Assembly: GCA_016936495.1 (NCBI GenBank)
Contig: JAFGXT010000240.1
Coordinates: forward strand, 1 to 33,209
Direction: 5' to 3'
Source of the DNA: Victivallales bacterium
GTDB taxonomy: Bacteria > Verrucomicrobiota > Lentisphaeria > Victivallales > SZUA-371
DNA: 33,209 nucleotides
Both the position numbers and the translations under genes were made by a program. The notes under the pieces are model-generated. The model ran no database searches. It saw nothing but the letters and a program-made list of their open reading frames with translations, and was not told where the DNA came from. Numbering within the stretch: position 1 is the first letter of the stretch; every line of letters starts with the position of its first letter. Below, piece by piece: positions 1-8,544 of the stretch.

Positions 1-947
1 AACTCCTCCAATGCCTCACGAATACGCGTCGCCGCGGTCATGATCTTGTCCGGGCGTTCCAGTCCGGCAAGCTGAATGCCGTTGTACCCCAACAGCCTGG
101 CTCCCGCCGCCTGAAGCTGTATCCGCCGCCATTGCGCCGCCTCGAACTGGGTATAAGAATATTTAAGCTCGTTCTGAAGGATTATTCTGAAATCAGGGGA
201 AAGATGGACACCGGGGTATTTCCCGGCGATAATGCTTTCATATTTTTCCGGGGTAAGCATCAATATTCTGGCGATGGCGGGAATATGCAAGCCCCGGCTA
301 TCCAGATACCAACGCAATTCCTGAAGTTTGAGCATGTCCCAGCCGAACTGGGTAACGAAAAATTCAGCCCCCTGATGCAACTTCTTCACCAGCTTGAAGT
401 ATTGAGAAAACAGATCCCCAGGGGTATATTTAAAAGGGTTCACCACACAACCGGTATAAAATTCATTGCGGTATTGAGCCTTTATATGACGTATGGAGTG
501 AACACTTTCAATAAAGGGGCGGGCGGCAGTCTGCCTGGCGGTTTCACCAATAATACCGCTACCGGATACCGGCGTTACGTTGCGCAACCCGGCAGTGTGA
601 CATAACTGGAGCGTATGCTGCATTTCCTCCCAGGTGGTGTTCCTGCCGCTAAGATACAACAGATGCCGATCACGCTCCGCCGGAGCCAGAACCGAAGCGA
701 ACTCCGCGATATTCCAGGAATTATGATTATTGTATTTATCAGTGATCGCCAATGCGGACGGAAGTCCCTTGATGGCGGCAGAAGCGAACTCTATTTCCTG
801 TAACCGTTCCTGCGAACTCTTCAAATCAGCCTGTGCCGAAGGAGTATTGACCTCAAAAAGGACAAAGAATTCGCCGCAGTTCAGCTTATCATGAAGCCGA
901 TTGCGGTTGCTTTCAAAATTCATTTCCAGTTGTATTCCGGAATCCAT
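1..947 (-). CDS. Methylenetetrahydrofolate reductase-like protein (partial, 3' end outside window)
   Basis: The minus strand is open from an ATG at 947 to the window edge (315 codons, no stop); the track lists only antisense shadows here. The reading resembles the MTHFR family, flavoproteins that reduce 5,10-methylene-THF to 5-methyl-THF for methionine synthesis or one-carbon metabolism. Family-like blocks are FEVNTPSAQADL near residue 31 (equivalent of the E-x-T/F-P-P strand), HTAGLRNVTPVSG near 120 (equivalent of A-x-G-I-x-N-x-x-x-x-x-G-D, but ending in SGSG), GAEFFVTQFGWD near 190, and AAGARLLGYNGIQLAGLERP near the end. These are divergent from E. coli MetF and look more like the anaerobe versions that carry an extra C-terminal domain, which would lie off the window. 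The gene begins 14 nt after the flippase-like gene stop, suggesting one operon. An alternative in-frame ATG lies at 923. Family call is moderately firm; substrate specificity is inference. Confidence 0.7.
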   Translation of the reverse strand, partial: MDSGIQLEMNFESNRNRLHDKLNCGEFFVLFEVNTPSAQADLKSSQERLQEIEFASAAIKGLPSALAITDKYNNHNSWNIAEFASVLAPAERDRHLLYLSGRNTTWEEMQHTLQLCHTAGLRNVTPVSGSGIIGETARQTAARPFIESVHSIRHIKAQYRNEFYTGCVVNPFKYTPGDLFSQYFKLVKKLHQGAEFFVTQFGWDMLKLQELRWYLDSRGLHIPAIARILMLTPEKYESIIAGKYPGVHLSPDFRIILQNELKYSYTQFEAAQWRRIQLQAAGARLLGYNGIQLAGLERPDKIMTAATRIREALEE

Positions 948-961
948 TTAAAAAGTCCCCG

Positions 962-2038
962 TCACTTACTCTTTTTCCTGCCATCAAAAATGAAGAATAT
1001 TCCACCGGAAATGTTCGCCAGCACGATCAGCGCGGTGAACATCAACGCAACCGATTTTGCCATGCCCAGATCCATTCCACCGGTCTCCAACAATTTCATA
1101 ATGGTGTAGTCCCTGAAACCTATCCCTCCGGGCGTCAACGGGATAAGCCCGGCAAGGTTTCCCAGGGATACGCTCGCGAACAAAGGTGCCGCCTGAACCG
1201 TCGAACCCAGACCACGGATCAGGAAATACACGATCAATGTCAGATTCAAATTAATAAAAATCACACCTACAATGACCTGTTGCAACAGCAATGCCGGTTT
1301 GTCCCGGTAAAGATCAATGGCAGTTGCCATCCGGCTCACCGAGCCGTGCGTACGGGCATCAGTCCACTTCCATAAGCGGTCGACAATTGAGATTTTCTGT
1401 AATTTTGCATGCATAAACATCACAAAACACGCTCCCAGGCCGGAGGCACAAAACAGCAAAATACCAGCAATCATACAATATCTGAACGTGTTTATCAGTT
1501 CGGGACAGTTATCCAGTCCCGCCAGATGATACAGGTTTTCCGCGTCCACGTGGAGCAATAGCGGAATGGACAGCAAGGTTACGACTATGGTAAATGAAAA
1601 CATCGAGACCATCCCCACGGTTCTGTCCATAATAATGGTGAACGCGCCTTCGATCTTGCTGCCTTTTTTCACGTGAGCGCTCAAAAAGCCGATCTTCGCC
1701 ACGTCCCCGCCGATAGCTCCACCGGGAATTACCAGCGAAAAGAAAAAGGCTTTCATTGAAAGAAATATCGCGTCCCGCAAGCTCAAATCTATGTCCAGCA
1801 CCGAAGTGAGCTTATACCAGCGCCAGGCTCCTACTATAAAATGAACATAGTAACAGGCGAAGGCGGGAATCAGCCAACGATAGTCAAAATGTTTGAGATT
1901 ATCAAAAATACGTTCCGAATTGCCATGTATTAGAATAAGAATTATCCCTGCCGCCAACAAGATTCTGGCGCAAAACCAAAACAGTTTTTTCATGGGATGC
2001 GGTTTTTTTTCCGTCTCCTGCGATACATCTGAATTCAT
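962..2038 (-). CDS. Flippase-like integral membrane protein (LPG synthase TM / UPF0104, YbhN-AglD family)
   Basis: A 358-residue polytopic membrane protein with about eight hydrophobic stretches after a short charged N-terminus. Two blocks are typical of the PF03706 lysylphosphatidylglycerol synthase TM/UPF0104 family: GGAIGGDVAKIGFLS around residue 100 and TPGGIGFRDYTIMKLLE around 300. Known relatives include the membrane half of MprF and the archaeal AglD region; many standalone members lie beside glycosyltransferases and are thought to move or modify lipid-linked substrates. There is no C-terminal aminoacyl-transferase domain here, so it is not a full MprF. AGGA lies 8 nt upstream of the ATG, supporting the start. 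It is divergent from the ymdB-like gene and 14 nt upstream of the MTHFR-like gene. The family is clear; the transported molecule cannot be told from sequence. Confidence 0.85.
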   Translation of the reverse strand: MNSDVSQETEKKPHPMKKLFWFCARILLAAGIILILIHGNSERIFDNLKHFDYRWLIPAFACYYVHFIVGAWRWYKLTSVLDIDLSLRDAIFLSMKAFFFSLVIPGGAIGGDVAKIGFLSAHVKKGSKIEGAFTIIMDRTVGMVSMFSFTIVVTLLSIPLLLHVDAENLYHLAGLDNCPELINTFRYCMIAGILLFCASGLGACFVMFMHAKLQKISIVDRLWKWTDARTHGSVSRMATAIDLYRDKPALLLQQVIVGVIFINLNLTLIVYFLIRGLGSTVQAAPLFASVSLGNLAGLIPLTPGGIGFRDYTIMKLLETGGMDLGMAKSVALMFTALIVLANISGGIFFIFDGRKKSK

Positions 2039-2084
2039 AGAATATTCCTGCTATGTTGATTACTCTTTCCTGTAATTAGGTAAC

Positions 2085-2117
2085 TTAGCACCTGTTTTTT
2101 TATATATATAGTGCTAA
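2085..2117. promoter_or_regulatory. Dyad TTAGCAC/GTGCTAA in the divergent promoter region
   Basis: A perfect 7-bp inverted repeat (2085-2091 and 2111-2117) flanks an AT-rich core of T7 and alternating TA. It sits between the divergent flippase-like gene (start 2038) and ymdB-like gene (start 2180). It could be an operator or part of overlapping promoters; no consensus -35/-10 pair was convincing. Confidence 0.35.
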
Positions 2118-2179
2118 ATTGATATAAAGACAAAATTTTATTGAAAATCGGACTAAACGTAGAAAGGTCCAATAGCTTT

Positions 2180-2965
2180 ATGAATATTCTATTTATTGGA
2201 GACATTGTCGGCAAGGGCGGCAGAAAAGCGGTGATGGAACAGATTCCTGAGCTGAGGCGCAAGTACAATTGCAGTTTCTGCATTGCCAACGCCGAAAATA
2301 TCGCCGCCGGTTCTGGGCTTACCGGCAAATGCGTACAAGAAATATCCGACCGCGTGGACGTCATCACCACCGGCGATCATGTCTGGGATCAGAAAAACTT
2401 TGACAATGAAATACGCCAGCTGAAAAACGTATTGCGCCCCGCGAATCTAAGCAGTTCACAGCCGGGCAAAGGCTATGGAGTATTTCGCAATCCCGGCGGC
2501 GGCGAAGTAGCGGTCATAAACCTCATGGGCAAGGTTTTTATGCGTGAGAGTGCTTACTGTCCCTTTGAGACTGCTGAAAAGATTCTGGCGGAATTACCCG
2601 CGACGCTGAAGACAGTTTTTGTGGATTTCCATACAGAAGCGACCAGCGAGATAGCCGGGATGGGACATTTTCTTGATGGAAAAGTGACCGCCGTACTGGG
2701 CACGCATACTCATGTTCAGACCGCCGACGCAAAAATATTGCCCGGAGGAACGGCGTTTATTTCCGATGTCGGCATGGTTGGCGCGGAATATTCGATACTG
2801 GGCAGGGACGTGGAAACGGTAGTGAAAAAATTCCGCACCGGAATGCCCTCTCGGCTTCCGGTGATGGAAGAAGGAATCAGAATAGACGCGGTGGTGGTGT
2901 CCTACGATATGCGCAGCGGCAGAGCCACCGCGATTGAAAATATTTCAATAATGACTGGAGTTTAA
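2180..2965 (+). CDS. ymdB: YmdB-like metallophosphoesterase (TIGR00282 family)
   Basis: A 261-residue cytosolic binuclear-metal phosphodiesterase of the YmdB/TIGR00282 family; B. subtilis YmdB hydrolyses 2',3'-cyclic nucleotides and affects motility/biofilm decisions. The ORF track starts at 2141, but conserved sequence begins with MNILFIGDIVG at 2180, preceded by AGAAAGG, so I chose that start. Metal-binding blocks in order are GDIVG (residues 7-11), NAENIAAGSG (about 40), TTGDHVWD (about 66), DFHTEATSE (about 150) and GTHTHVQTAD (about 175). The third block is GNH in characterised members; here the Asn is Asp. Length matches the family. It is followed 6 nt later by nadC and is the first gene of a probable operon with nadC, ruvA and the 2H-like gene. 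Family assignment is secure; the cellular role here is not known. Confidence 0.9.
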   Translation: MNILFIGDIVGKGGRKAVMEQIPELRRKYNCSFCIANAENIAAGSGLTGKCVQEISDRVDVITTGDHVWDQKNFDNEIRQLKNVLRPANLSSSQPGKGYGVFRNPGGGEVAVINLMGKVFMRESAYCPFETAEKILAELPATLKTVFVDFHTEATSEIAGMGHFLDGKVTAVLGTHTHVQTADAKILPGGTAFISDVGMVGAEYSILGRDVETVVKKFRTGMPSRLPVMEEGIRIDAVVVSYDMRSGRATAIENISIMTGV

Positions 2966-2971
2966 ACTGTT

Positions 2972-3847
2972 ATGATAAATAAAAACTTACCTGAGATCGA
3001 TTTTGACAGAGTGGACAAATTAATTGCACTTGCCTTTGAAGAAGACCTTGGAGATGCCGGAGATGTTACCAGCAATTCGGTTATCCCGGCTGAAACCCGG
3101 GCGGTGGCGGTAATGAGATGCAAAGAAGATTGCGTGGTCGCCGGTATGGCAGTGGCAGAAAGAGTCTTTGCCGCCGCCGACTCTGCGTGTGAATGGAAAG
3201 CCTTGGTCAATGATGGCGATTTCTGCTCGAAAGGCACCATACTGGCGGAAGTCAAAGGTCCGGCGCGCTCATTGCTTACCGCCGAAAGAACTGCATTGAA
3301 TTTTCTTCAACGCCTGTGCGGCGTCGCCACAGTTTCACACCGTTATGCCCGTGAGACCGGAGACGCCAATACCGTGGTGCTTGATACCAGAAAAACCACT
3401 CCCGGCTGGCGTAATCTGGAGAAATACGCAGTCGCCGCCGGTGGAGCAACCAATCACCGTATCGGACTTTATGACCGGGTGATGATCAAGGACAATCACC
3501 GTGAACTCGCCGGGCTTGAGGGCGAAAAAGGCATCACCCGTTCTGTCGCCCGCGCCAAAGAATGCTATCCGCAGTTGGAAGTCGAAGTAGAAGCCGACAG
3601 TCTGGATGAGGTCAAAGAAGCCCTTCTGACCGGCGCCGAACATGTCATGCTGGACAATATGAGCAACGAGCAGATGGCTGAAGCGGTAAAAATGAATGCC
3701 GGACGCGCAAAGCTCGAAGCCAGTGGCGGCATTACGCTTGAGCGCATTGCTTCAATCGCCAAACTCGGAGTTGATTTTATTTCCGTAGGCGCGTTGACCC
3801 ATTCGGTCAAAGCGGTGGATATTTCCATGGACATCAAGCTTGATTGA
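2972..3847 (+). CDS. nadC: Nicotinate-nucleotide pyrophosphorylase (carboxylating), quinolinate phosphoribosyltransferase
   Basis: This 291-residue enzyme converts quinolinate and PRPP into nicotinate mononucleotide, CO2 and PPi in de novo NAD synthesis. Family signatures are LAFEEDLGDAGDVTS near the N-terminus, LNFLQRLCGVAT (about 110), the substrate-binding VVLDTRKTTPGWR (about 135; canonical DTRKTTPGLR with one change) and AAGGATNHRIGLYDRVMIKDNH (about 155-175). The C-terminal barrel strands follow, ending in LEASGGITLERI and DFISVGALTHS. Length is normal for NadC. It begins 6 nt after the YmdB-like stop, implying cotranscription. No nadA or nadB is visible in this window, so the rest of the pathway must lie elsewhere. 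Confidence 0.96.
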   Translation: MINKNLPEIDFDRVDKLIALAFEEDLGDAGDVTSNSVIPAETRAVAVMRCKEDCVVAGMAVAERVFAAADSACEWKALVNDGDFCSKGTILAEVKGPARSLLTAERTALNFLQRLCGVATVSHRYARETGDANTVVLDTRKTTPGWRNLEKYAVAAGGATNHRIGLYDRVMIKDNHRELAGLEGEKGITRSVARAKECYPQLEVEVEADSLDEVKEALLTGAEHVMLDNMSNEQMAEAVKMNAGRAKLEASGGITLERIASIAKLGVDFISVGALTHSVKAVDISMDIKLD

Positions 3848-3889
3848 ACATATAGTTCTTAACCTGAATAACTTTAAGGCGTACTTATT

Positions 3890-4504
3890 ATGATTGCCAG
3901 TTTACGCGGAAAACTCATCGAAGCGAATTTCACTTATGCGCTTATCGATGTCAACGGGGTCGGCTATCAGGTGTTTATTCCGGTAAGCACATTTGACAGC
4001 CTGCCAAAACCGGGCGGAGAACTTACCTTACAGACCATAATGGTGGTGAGGGAAGACGCTATTACTCTGTTCGGCTTTGCCACGGCTCAGGAAAAACAGC
4101 TCTTTGAGATACTCGTGAGCGTCAACGGCGTCGGCCCGAAACTGGCATTGAGCATTCTCAGTTGTATGCCGGTAAGCTCTTTCTGTGCCGCCATAGTCAA
4201 TGGCGACCTGACTGTAATCAACAAGATCAACGGCGTGGGAAAACGTACCGCCGAGCGCCTGGTGGTGGAGCTCAAAGACAAACTCAGTAAGCTTTACGGC
4301 GGATTGGAAACCGTCTCCGGCGGGAAGCCGCTGGACAACTCGCTTAAACTTGCGGTCGAGGACGCTACTCTGGCCCTGGAACAGTTGGGCTTTAAGCGCG
4401 ATGGCATACAAAAGACCATGAAACAGCTTATCGACGAGCTTGACCCCGCCGAATGCTCGACCGAAAACCTCATCAGAAAATCATTGCAACTATTGAACTC
4501 ATGA
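3890..4504 (+). CDS. ruvA: Holliday junction branch migration complex subunit RuvA
   Basis: RuvA binds four-way DNA junctions as tetramers and recruits the RuvB motor for branch migration during recombination repair. The 204-residue product has the usual three parts: an N-terminal OB fold starting MIASLRGKL (residues 1-65), two helix-hairpin-helix motifs with VNGVGPKLALSIL (about 75-90) and INGVGKRTAERLVVELKD (about 110-128), a flexible Gly/Ser linker, and a C-terminal three-helix RuvB-binding domain (about 150-204). Length matches E. coli RuvA (203). It is the third gene of the plus-strand cluster, 42 nt after nadC and 13 nt before the next gene. ruvB and ruvC are not next to it. Confidence 0.97.
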   Translation: MIASLRGKLIEANFTYALIDVNGVGYQVFIPVSTFDSLPKPGGELTLQTIMVVREDAITLFGFATAQEKQLFEILVSVNGVGPKLALSILSCMPVSSFCAAIVNGDLTVINKINGVGKRTAERLVVELKDKLSKLYGGLETVSGGKPLDNSLKLAVEDATLALEQLGFKRDGIQKTMKQLIDELDPAECSTENLIRKSLQLLNS

Positions 4505-4517
4505 GGAGCTTTTTTTT

Positions 4518-5066
4518 ATGCCCAGAAGCGCGATAATGTTTGACGACCCCAGTTATGTGGTGCTGAATATTCCTTCTCCGGCGGCGGATGTGGTCAAGGA
4601 CATACGCCACCGGTTCGACCCGGAACGCGCCGAGTATCCGGTGGAAGTCAGCGTTTCCGGCTCCAATGGCATAGGTTCGATAATTCCCGGACAGGATACG
4701 GAGAATATCTTTGATATGCTCGACACGATAGCCGCCGGGCTCAAACCTTTTCGCACATCCTTCCGCGAAATTAAACGTTTCCCCGACTCAAATATTTTTT
4801 ATTTTACCATGAACAACAAAGCGGAATTTGTGAAAATACATTCACTGGTAGCATCTTCCGGAATAAAGTTCACTCCCAATAAATTCCCCTATGAGCCGCA
4901 TTGCACGATATGCCTGAACTCCGCTTTGTCAGATAAACAATGCAGAGAGCTGATGAATATGAAAGTCCCGGACGTCGAATTCATCATCAATACCATTTCG
5001 GTATATGAGCTTAATTCCGCCGATGACGGTCAACTTTTGCACCGCTGTAATTTTGGACTGGAGTAA
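4518..5066 (+). CDS. 2'-5' RNA ligase/2H phosphoesterase-like protein with one degenerate motif
   Basis: A 182-residue soluble protein. The C-terminal half contains PHCTICL (about residue 133), which matches the second H-x-T/S motif of the 2H phosphoesterase superfamily (LigT/ThpR, cyclic nucleotide phosphodiesterases), in the usual context of a strand preceded by FPYEPH. The first H-x-T/S motif, expected around residue 40, is replaced by VEVSVSGSNG with no histidine, so a standard two-histidine active site seems absent. It sits 13 nt after ruvA and ends 6 nt from the convergent GT4 gene, so it is probably the last gene of the ymdB-nadC-ruvA operon. Its start is supported by GAGGAGC upstream of ATG. 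The superfamily call is moderate; activity is uncertain. Confidence 0.65.
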   Translation: MPRSAIMFDDPSYVVLNIPSPAADVVKDIRHRFDPERAEYPVEVSVSGSNGIGSIIPGQDTENIFDMLDTIAAGLKPFRTSFREIKRFPDSNIFYFTMNNKAEFVKIHSLVASSGIKFTPNKFPYEPHCTICLNSALSDKQCRELMNMKVPDVEFIINTISVYELNSADDGQLLHRCNFGLE

Positions 5067-5072
5067 ACTCGC

Positions 5073-6236
5073 TTACAAACCCAGGTGCCGGTAATATTCC
5101 TCTTCGAGTACATTTGCCATCACCCGCCAATCGAATTTTGAGCGTACCATATCCTTGCACTTACTGCTCATCTGCTCCGCCAGTGCGGGATCATCAAGGA
5201 TCTTCAGACACGATTGAGTTACCTGTTCAATGCTTTCCGGCTCAAGAGTGAATCCGGTTTCTCCGTTGATCACCACCTCAGGGGTACCATCCAAATGGTA
5301 CGCCACCGCCGGTTTGCCCGACGCCAGAGCCTGCACCACCGAGCGCGGAAGCCCTTCACGTAAAGACAGATGCACCAGGATGTCCATCAACGCGATATAG
5401 CGGTATACTTGATCCGGTGGCACCAGCCCGGCAAAACTGAATTTGTCAGCTATACCCAGAGTTTTTATCTGCGCTTTTATGTCGTCAAGCATTATTCCGT
5501 TGCCCACAATTAAAAAATGTGTATCGGGGCGCTGTTTAAGTATTTCCGCCGCCGCCGGGATGAACTGTTCGTAGCCTTTTAGCGGAAACAACCGCGCCAC
5601 AGTGCCAATAACTTTGACTTTGTCTGGAATTCCCAACTGTGCTTTCAACTCCGCCTCCGGCGTTGAATTGAGAAATTTATCTATATCCATGCCGCTGTAA
5701 ACTACTTTATATTTATCCGCCGGAGCCACGCCGGCTTCCACACATTGGTCGATCATAGCCTGAGCCACGGCATAGATCTTATGACAATATTTTGCGGCAA
5801 AACGCTCGGCATGGATGTAAAGACAATTTTTCCAGACTTTTTCGTTACGATGAAAGGCTTGCCCGTGAACCGTATGCGTAACAAAAGGCACATTTGCCTT
5901 ATATGCCGCCACGCGTCCGACGATACCAGCCTTGGAACTGTGAGTATGAACTACGTCAAAACCACGTTCGGTAAAGAATTTTTTCAAAGTAAAATATGCC
6001 TTAAGGTCTTTAACCGGATTGAGTTCCCTGACCAGCCATGGATTTTCAACTATCTCGAATTCGGGAAAATCCTTATTAGCCAGCAATTCGCCTTCCGGTC
6101 CCGGCGAAGGTCCGGTTACAAGCGTTACCTCATGACCTTTCAGTATATGACCGATTATCGTCAGCAAGGTGTTTTCCTGCGCGCCGCCGACGATCATACG
6201 GGTTATGACATGGCATATTTTAAGTTTTTTTCTCAT
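5073..6236 (-). CDS. Glycosyltransferase family 4 protein
   Basis: A 387-residue GT-B fold retaining glycosyltransferase. The N-terminal Rossmann half begins with KICHVITRMIVGGAQENTL, the GGxE-type glycine loop of GT4 enzymes, and contains VVHTHSSKAGIVGR (about 95) typical of cell-surface polysaccharide or glycolipid transferases. The C-terminal half has IGTVARLFPLKGYEQFIPAA (about 210), DILVHLSLREGLPRSVVQALASGKPAVA (about 290-315) and GTPEVVINGETGFTLEP (about 320); the E-x7-E region that binds the nucleotide sugar corresponds to REGLPRSVVQAL. It is the last of a minus-strand group after comEC. Likely role is envelope polysaccharide assembly; donor and acceptor sugars cannot be read from the sequence. 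Confidence 0.9.
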   Translation of the reverse strand: MRKKLKICHVITRMIVGGAQENTLLTIIGHILKGHEVTLVTGPSPGPEGELLANKDFPEFEIVENPWLVRELNPVKDLKAYFTLKKFFTERGFDVVHTHSSKAGIVGRVAAYKANVPFVTHTVHGQAFHRNEKVWKNCLYIHAERFAAKYCHKIYAVAQAMIDQCVEAGVAPADKYKVVYSGMDIDKFLNSTPEAELKAQLGIPDKVKVIGTVARLFPLKGYEQFIPAAAEILKQRPDTHFLIVGNGIMLDDIKAQIKTLGIADKFSFAGLVPPDQVYRYIALMDILVHLSLREGLPRSVVQALASGKPAVAYHLDGTPEVVINGETGFTLEPESIEQVTQSCLKILDDPALAEQMSSKCKDMVRSKFDWRVMANVLEEEYYRHLGL

Positions 6237-6263
6237 CCAAACTACCTTGATATAAATTAACAG

Positions 6264-8528
6264 TTAAAACAAAAAATTTTTCACCGTGATCCGGTCGGTT
6301 CTCTCTATCGGCAGTTTCACCAGCCGTCCGCCACCGGGAGGAGTGAAACGCAGATTCCGCGAGCCGTCCGCCGCCAGCTCTACACTGACTTTAATATTAA
6401 ACCCTCCGCGCAGATATTCAACGGCAAGGCGATTATTTTCGTAAAAGCTTTTTACACGCCGACTCTGATAGGAAAACCTGCCGGAACTGTCCGATTCAGG
6501 AGAACTCACCTTGATATCTTGATCCATTGCCGTTTTCAACACCTCTTGAAAGATTTTGCTGCGTCTAGTCGGAAGTATGATTTCATTGACCTTAAGCATT
6601 TCCATGAGCACCGGAAGTCCGCCCATAAATGACGTGCTGCTACCGGTGATGATCACCCGGTCTATTGACCCCGTCCCCTGTCGGCGTAAAAGCGTACTTA
6701 TATTTTTCGCGGCGGAATAATCCGGCACATTCACCACCACCGGCAAAGTTCCTCCGCCGCCATTGAGAATCAACGCCGGAAGCTCTTCATACCCCCCGTA
6801 AAACACCGCCAGGGACGGCGGAATAAACTCCGTTTTCAAATGCCAGACCATAAATGTTCCTGCCAGTAGCATCACCCCAACGCGAAACATCCATGCCCGG
6901 TTCGCCGCCAACAGCAGAATCAACGCACCATAAAACGCCGCCATAATCCATATGCCCGGAGCCGGCAGTCTAATTATACTGAAACTTTCATAGAAAAATT
7001 CACAGAAAGCCGACATCGTTCCCATCAAATATTCCAATCCCTGCCCCAGAATATCCTGCAAAAAACTCAACGGCGTAAGCAACAATTTTGCCGCTCCCCG
7101 CAGAAAGATCAACCAGACAAAAGGAATTATCAGGAAATTCAGCCAGACCGCCTGCGGAAAATAAAACCCCTGATACAACAATCCTACTCCACTGCTTGCC
7201 AGCCAGGCGATAGTACACCCCAGCAATGCCGACAACAACATCGTAACCAGCCGGTTTCCCGTTAATGCCGCACGTGAACGATATCCAGATGGTATCCAAC
7301 GGAAATATTCCCCCGGTAACGTCAGCCAACGCCGTACCGTTTCTATCGACGCCACCAGAAAACTGACAACAATAAAAGAGTATTGAAATCCCAGATCTTT
7401 TATGTAAAAAGGATTGTACGCCAGAATCACCGCCGCCGCAAGATAAATAATGTTCAGTCCCGGCGTCCGGAATAACATCCCCCGGCAAAAACACCAGATA
7501 GTCAACATGATAAGCGTACGTACCGCAGGAGGATTCATCCCCGTACTCAGGACATAGAGAAAAATAATCCCCGGAACCATGAAATGCCTGAGCCTGAACG
7601 GCAACCAGCGCAACAACCAGAACACCGTCAATGCCAGTATGCCTACATGAAAACCGCTCACCGTGAAAATGTGTATAGTCCCGGTGCGGATAAAGCTTTG
7701 TCTGCTTTCCTGATCCATCCCCTGCTTGCACCCGGAGGTCAACGCCGCCAGCAGACGCTTGACGTTATCACTTTGCACTCCCCGGCAAAGTTGCCGGAGC
7801 ATTAGATCGCGGATATACAAAACAGTGCCGGTAAAGGTCTTCCGCCGTCCCTCAACAGATATTTCACTGGCGTCAAATACCCGGTAAATAGATCTGGCGC
7901 GCAGATAATTCTGAAAATCAAAGCTATTCAGTTCAGAAACGCTTTCAAGTTTGGTTTCCCCATCTTTCAACGTATAAGTCTCCAGCGTACCGTCGGACAA
8001 TGGTTCCATGAATGCGCCGGACAAATAGAGTTTATCGCCATAGTTTAAATGCCCGGTTTCCTCCGGCAGTCTCACCGCCAGCTTGCCCGATGCCCGTCGC
8101 CATTGATCATGAGCTGTATACCGCAATTCTTTGACCTGGCAAAATACCAGATTCGGGTTTGGCAGCCACTCCAGCGTATCTCCCGTACAGGAAGCATCCA
8201 CTACCTCAACTTTAATTTCCGCGCCGCAATCCGCCCTGCCCAGTTCCCGCGCATAATGCCCTGGAGGGATATATTGCTCCACCAGATATGCGGGTATTCC
8301 GATCACTACCCCCAACAGCACCCTTAATGAGGCTTTCCTGTTACCCGCGCAAAGCGCGAGCGGCAAAACGACTACGACACAATATATATACTCTTCGTTG
8401 ATAAGTGGAACAAGCACCGACAACATTCCCAGCAGGATCAGAAATGACGGATACTTCACCGTCATTTTTTGAAATATTCCTGCAATCAAGTTCAAAAGAT
8501 CACGGAATTTTCTGATCTTGTCTGTCAT
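6264..8528 (-). CDS. comEC: ComEC/Rec2-family DNA uptake channel protein with degenerate beta-lactamase-like C-terminus
   Basis: About 754 residues. ComEC forms the inner-membrane channel that takes in single-stranded DNA during natural transformation. An N-terminal membrane region is followed by a soluble DUF4131/OB-like part (about 90-240). The multi-helix Competence domain then carries the signature TGTIHIFTVSGFHVGILA (about 280) and STGMNPPAVRTLIM (about 330), with several membrane helices to about 590. The C-terminal domain aligns by position with the metallo-beta-lactamase-like domain of ComEC, but where relatives have HGDxDHxGG it reads ITGSSTSFMGGLPVL, so the metal ligands are lost. 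The track start (TTG at 8561) overlaps the upstream PHP gene and has poor SD spacing; ATG 8528 preceded by GGAATGAA is preferred, 16 nt after the PHP stop. Whether the cell is transformable is unknown. Confidence 0.9.
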   Translation of the reverse strand: MTDKIRKFRDLLNLIAGIFQKMTVKYPSFLILLGMLSVLVPLINEEYIYCVVVVLPLALCAGNRKASLRVLLGVVIGIPAYLVEQYIPPGHYARELGRADCGAEIKVEVVDASCTGDTLEWLPNPNLVFCQVKELRYTAHDQWRRASGKLAVRLPEETGHLNYGDKLYLSGAFMEPLSDGTLETYTLKDGETKLESVSELNSFDFQNYLRARSIYRVFDASEISVEGRRKTFTGTVLYIRDLMLRQLCRGVQSDNVKRLLAALTSGCKQGMDQESRQSFIRTGTIHIFTVSGFHVGILALTVFWLLRWLPFRLRHFMVPGIIFLYVLSTGMNPPAVRTLIMLTIWCFCRGMLFRTPGLNIIYLAAAVILAYNPFYIKDLGFQYSFIVVSFLVASIETVRRWLTLPGEYFRWIPSGYRSRAALTGNRLVTMLLSALLGCTIAWLASSGVGLLYQGFYFPQAVWLNFLIIPFVWLIFLRGAAKLLLTPLSFLQDILGQGLEYLMGTMSAFCEFFYESFSIIRLPAPGIWIMAAFYGALILLLAANRAWMFRVGVMLLAGTFMVWHLKTEFIPPSLAVFYGGYEELPALILNGGGGTLPVVVNVPDYSAAKNISTLLRRQGTGSIDRVIITGSSTSFMGGLPVLMEMLKVNEIILPTRRSKIFQEVLKTAMDQDIKVSSPESDSSGRFSYQSRRVKSFYENNRLAVEYLRGGFNIKVSVELAADGSRNLRFTPPGGGRLVKLPIERTDRITVKNFLF

Positions 8529-8544
8529 TTCATTCCGGCATGAT

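Noticed and set aside
132-803. Plus-strand ORFs 132-605 and 615-803
   Set aside because: They are antisense to the long open minus-strand MTHFR-like frame and have no family resemblance or SD sequence.
5745-6260. Plus-strand 171-aa ORF opposite the GT4 gene
   Set aside because: It is antisense to GT4 conserved motifs, with no domain resemblance.
7000-7731. Minus-strand 243-aa ORF inside comEC
   Set aside because: It is a frame-shifted shadow of the ComEC membrane domain; the sequence has no recognisable domain.
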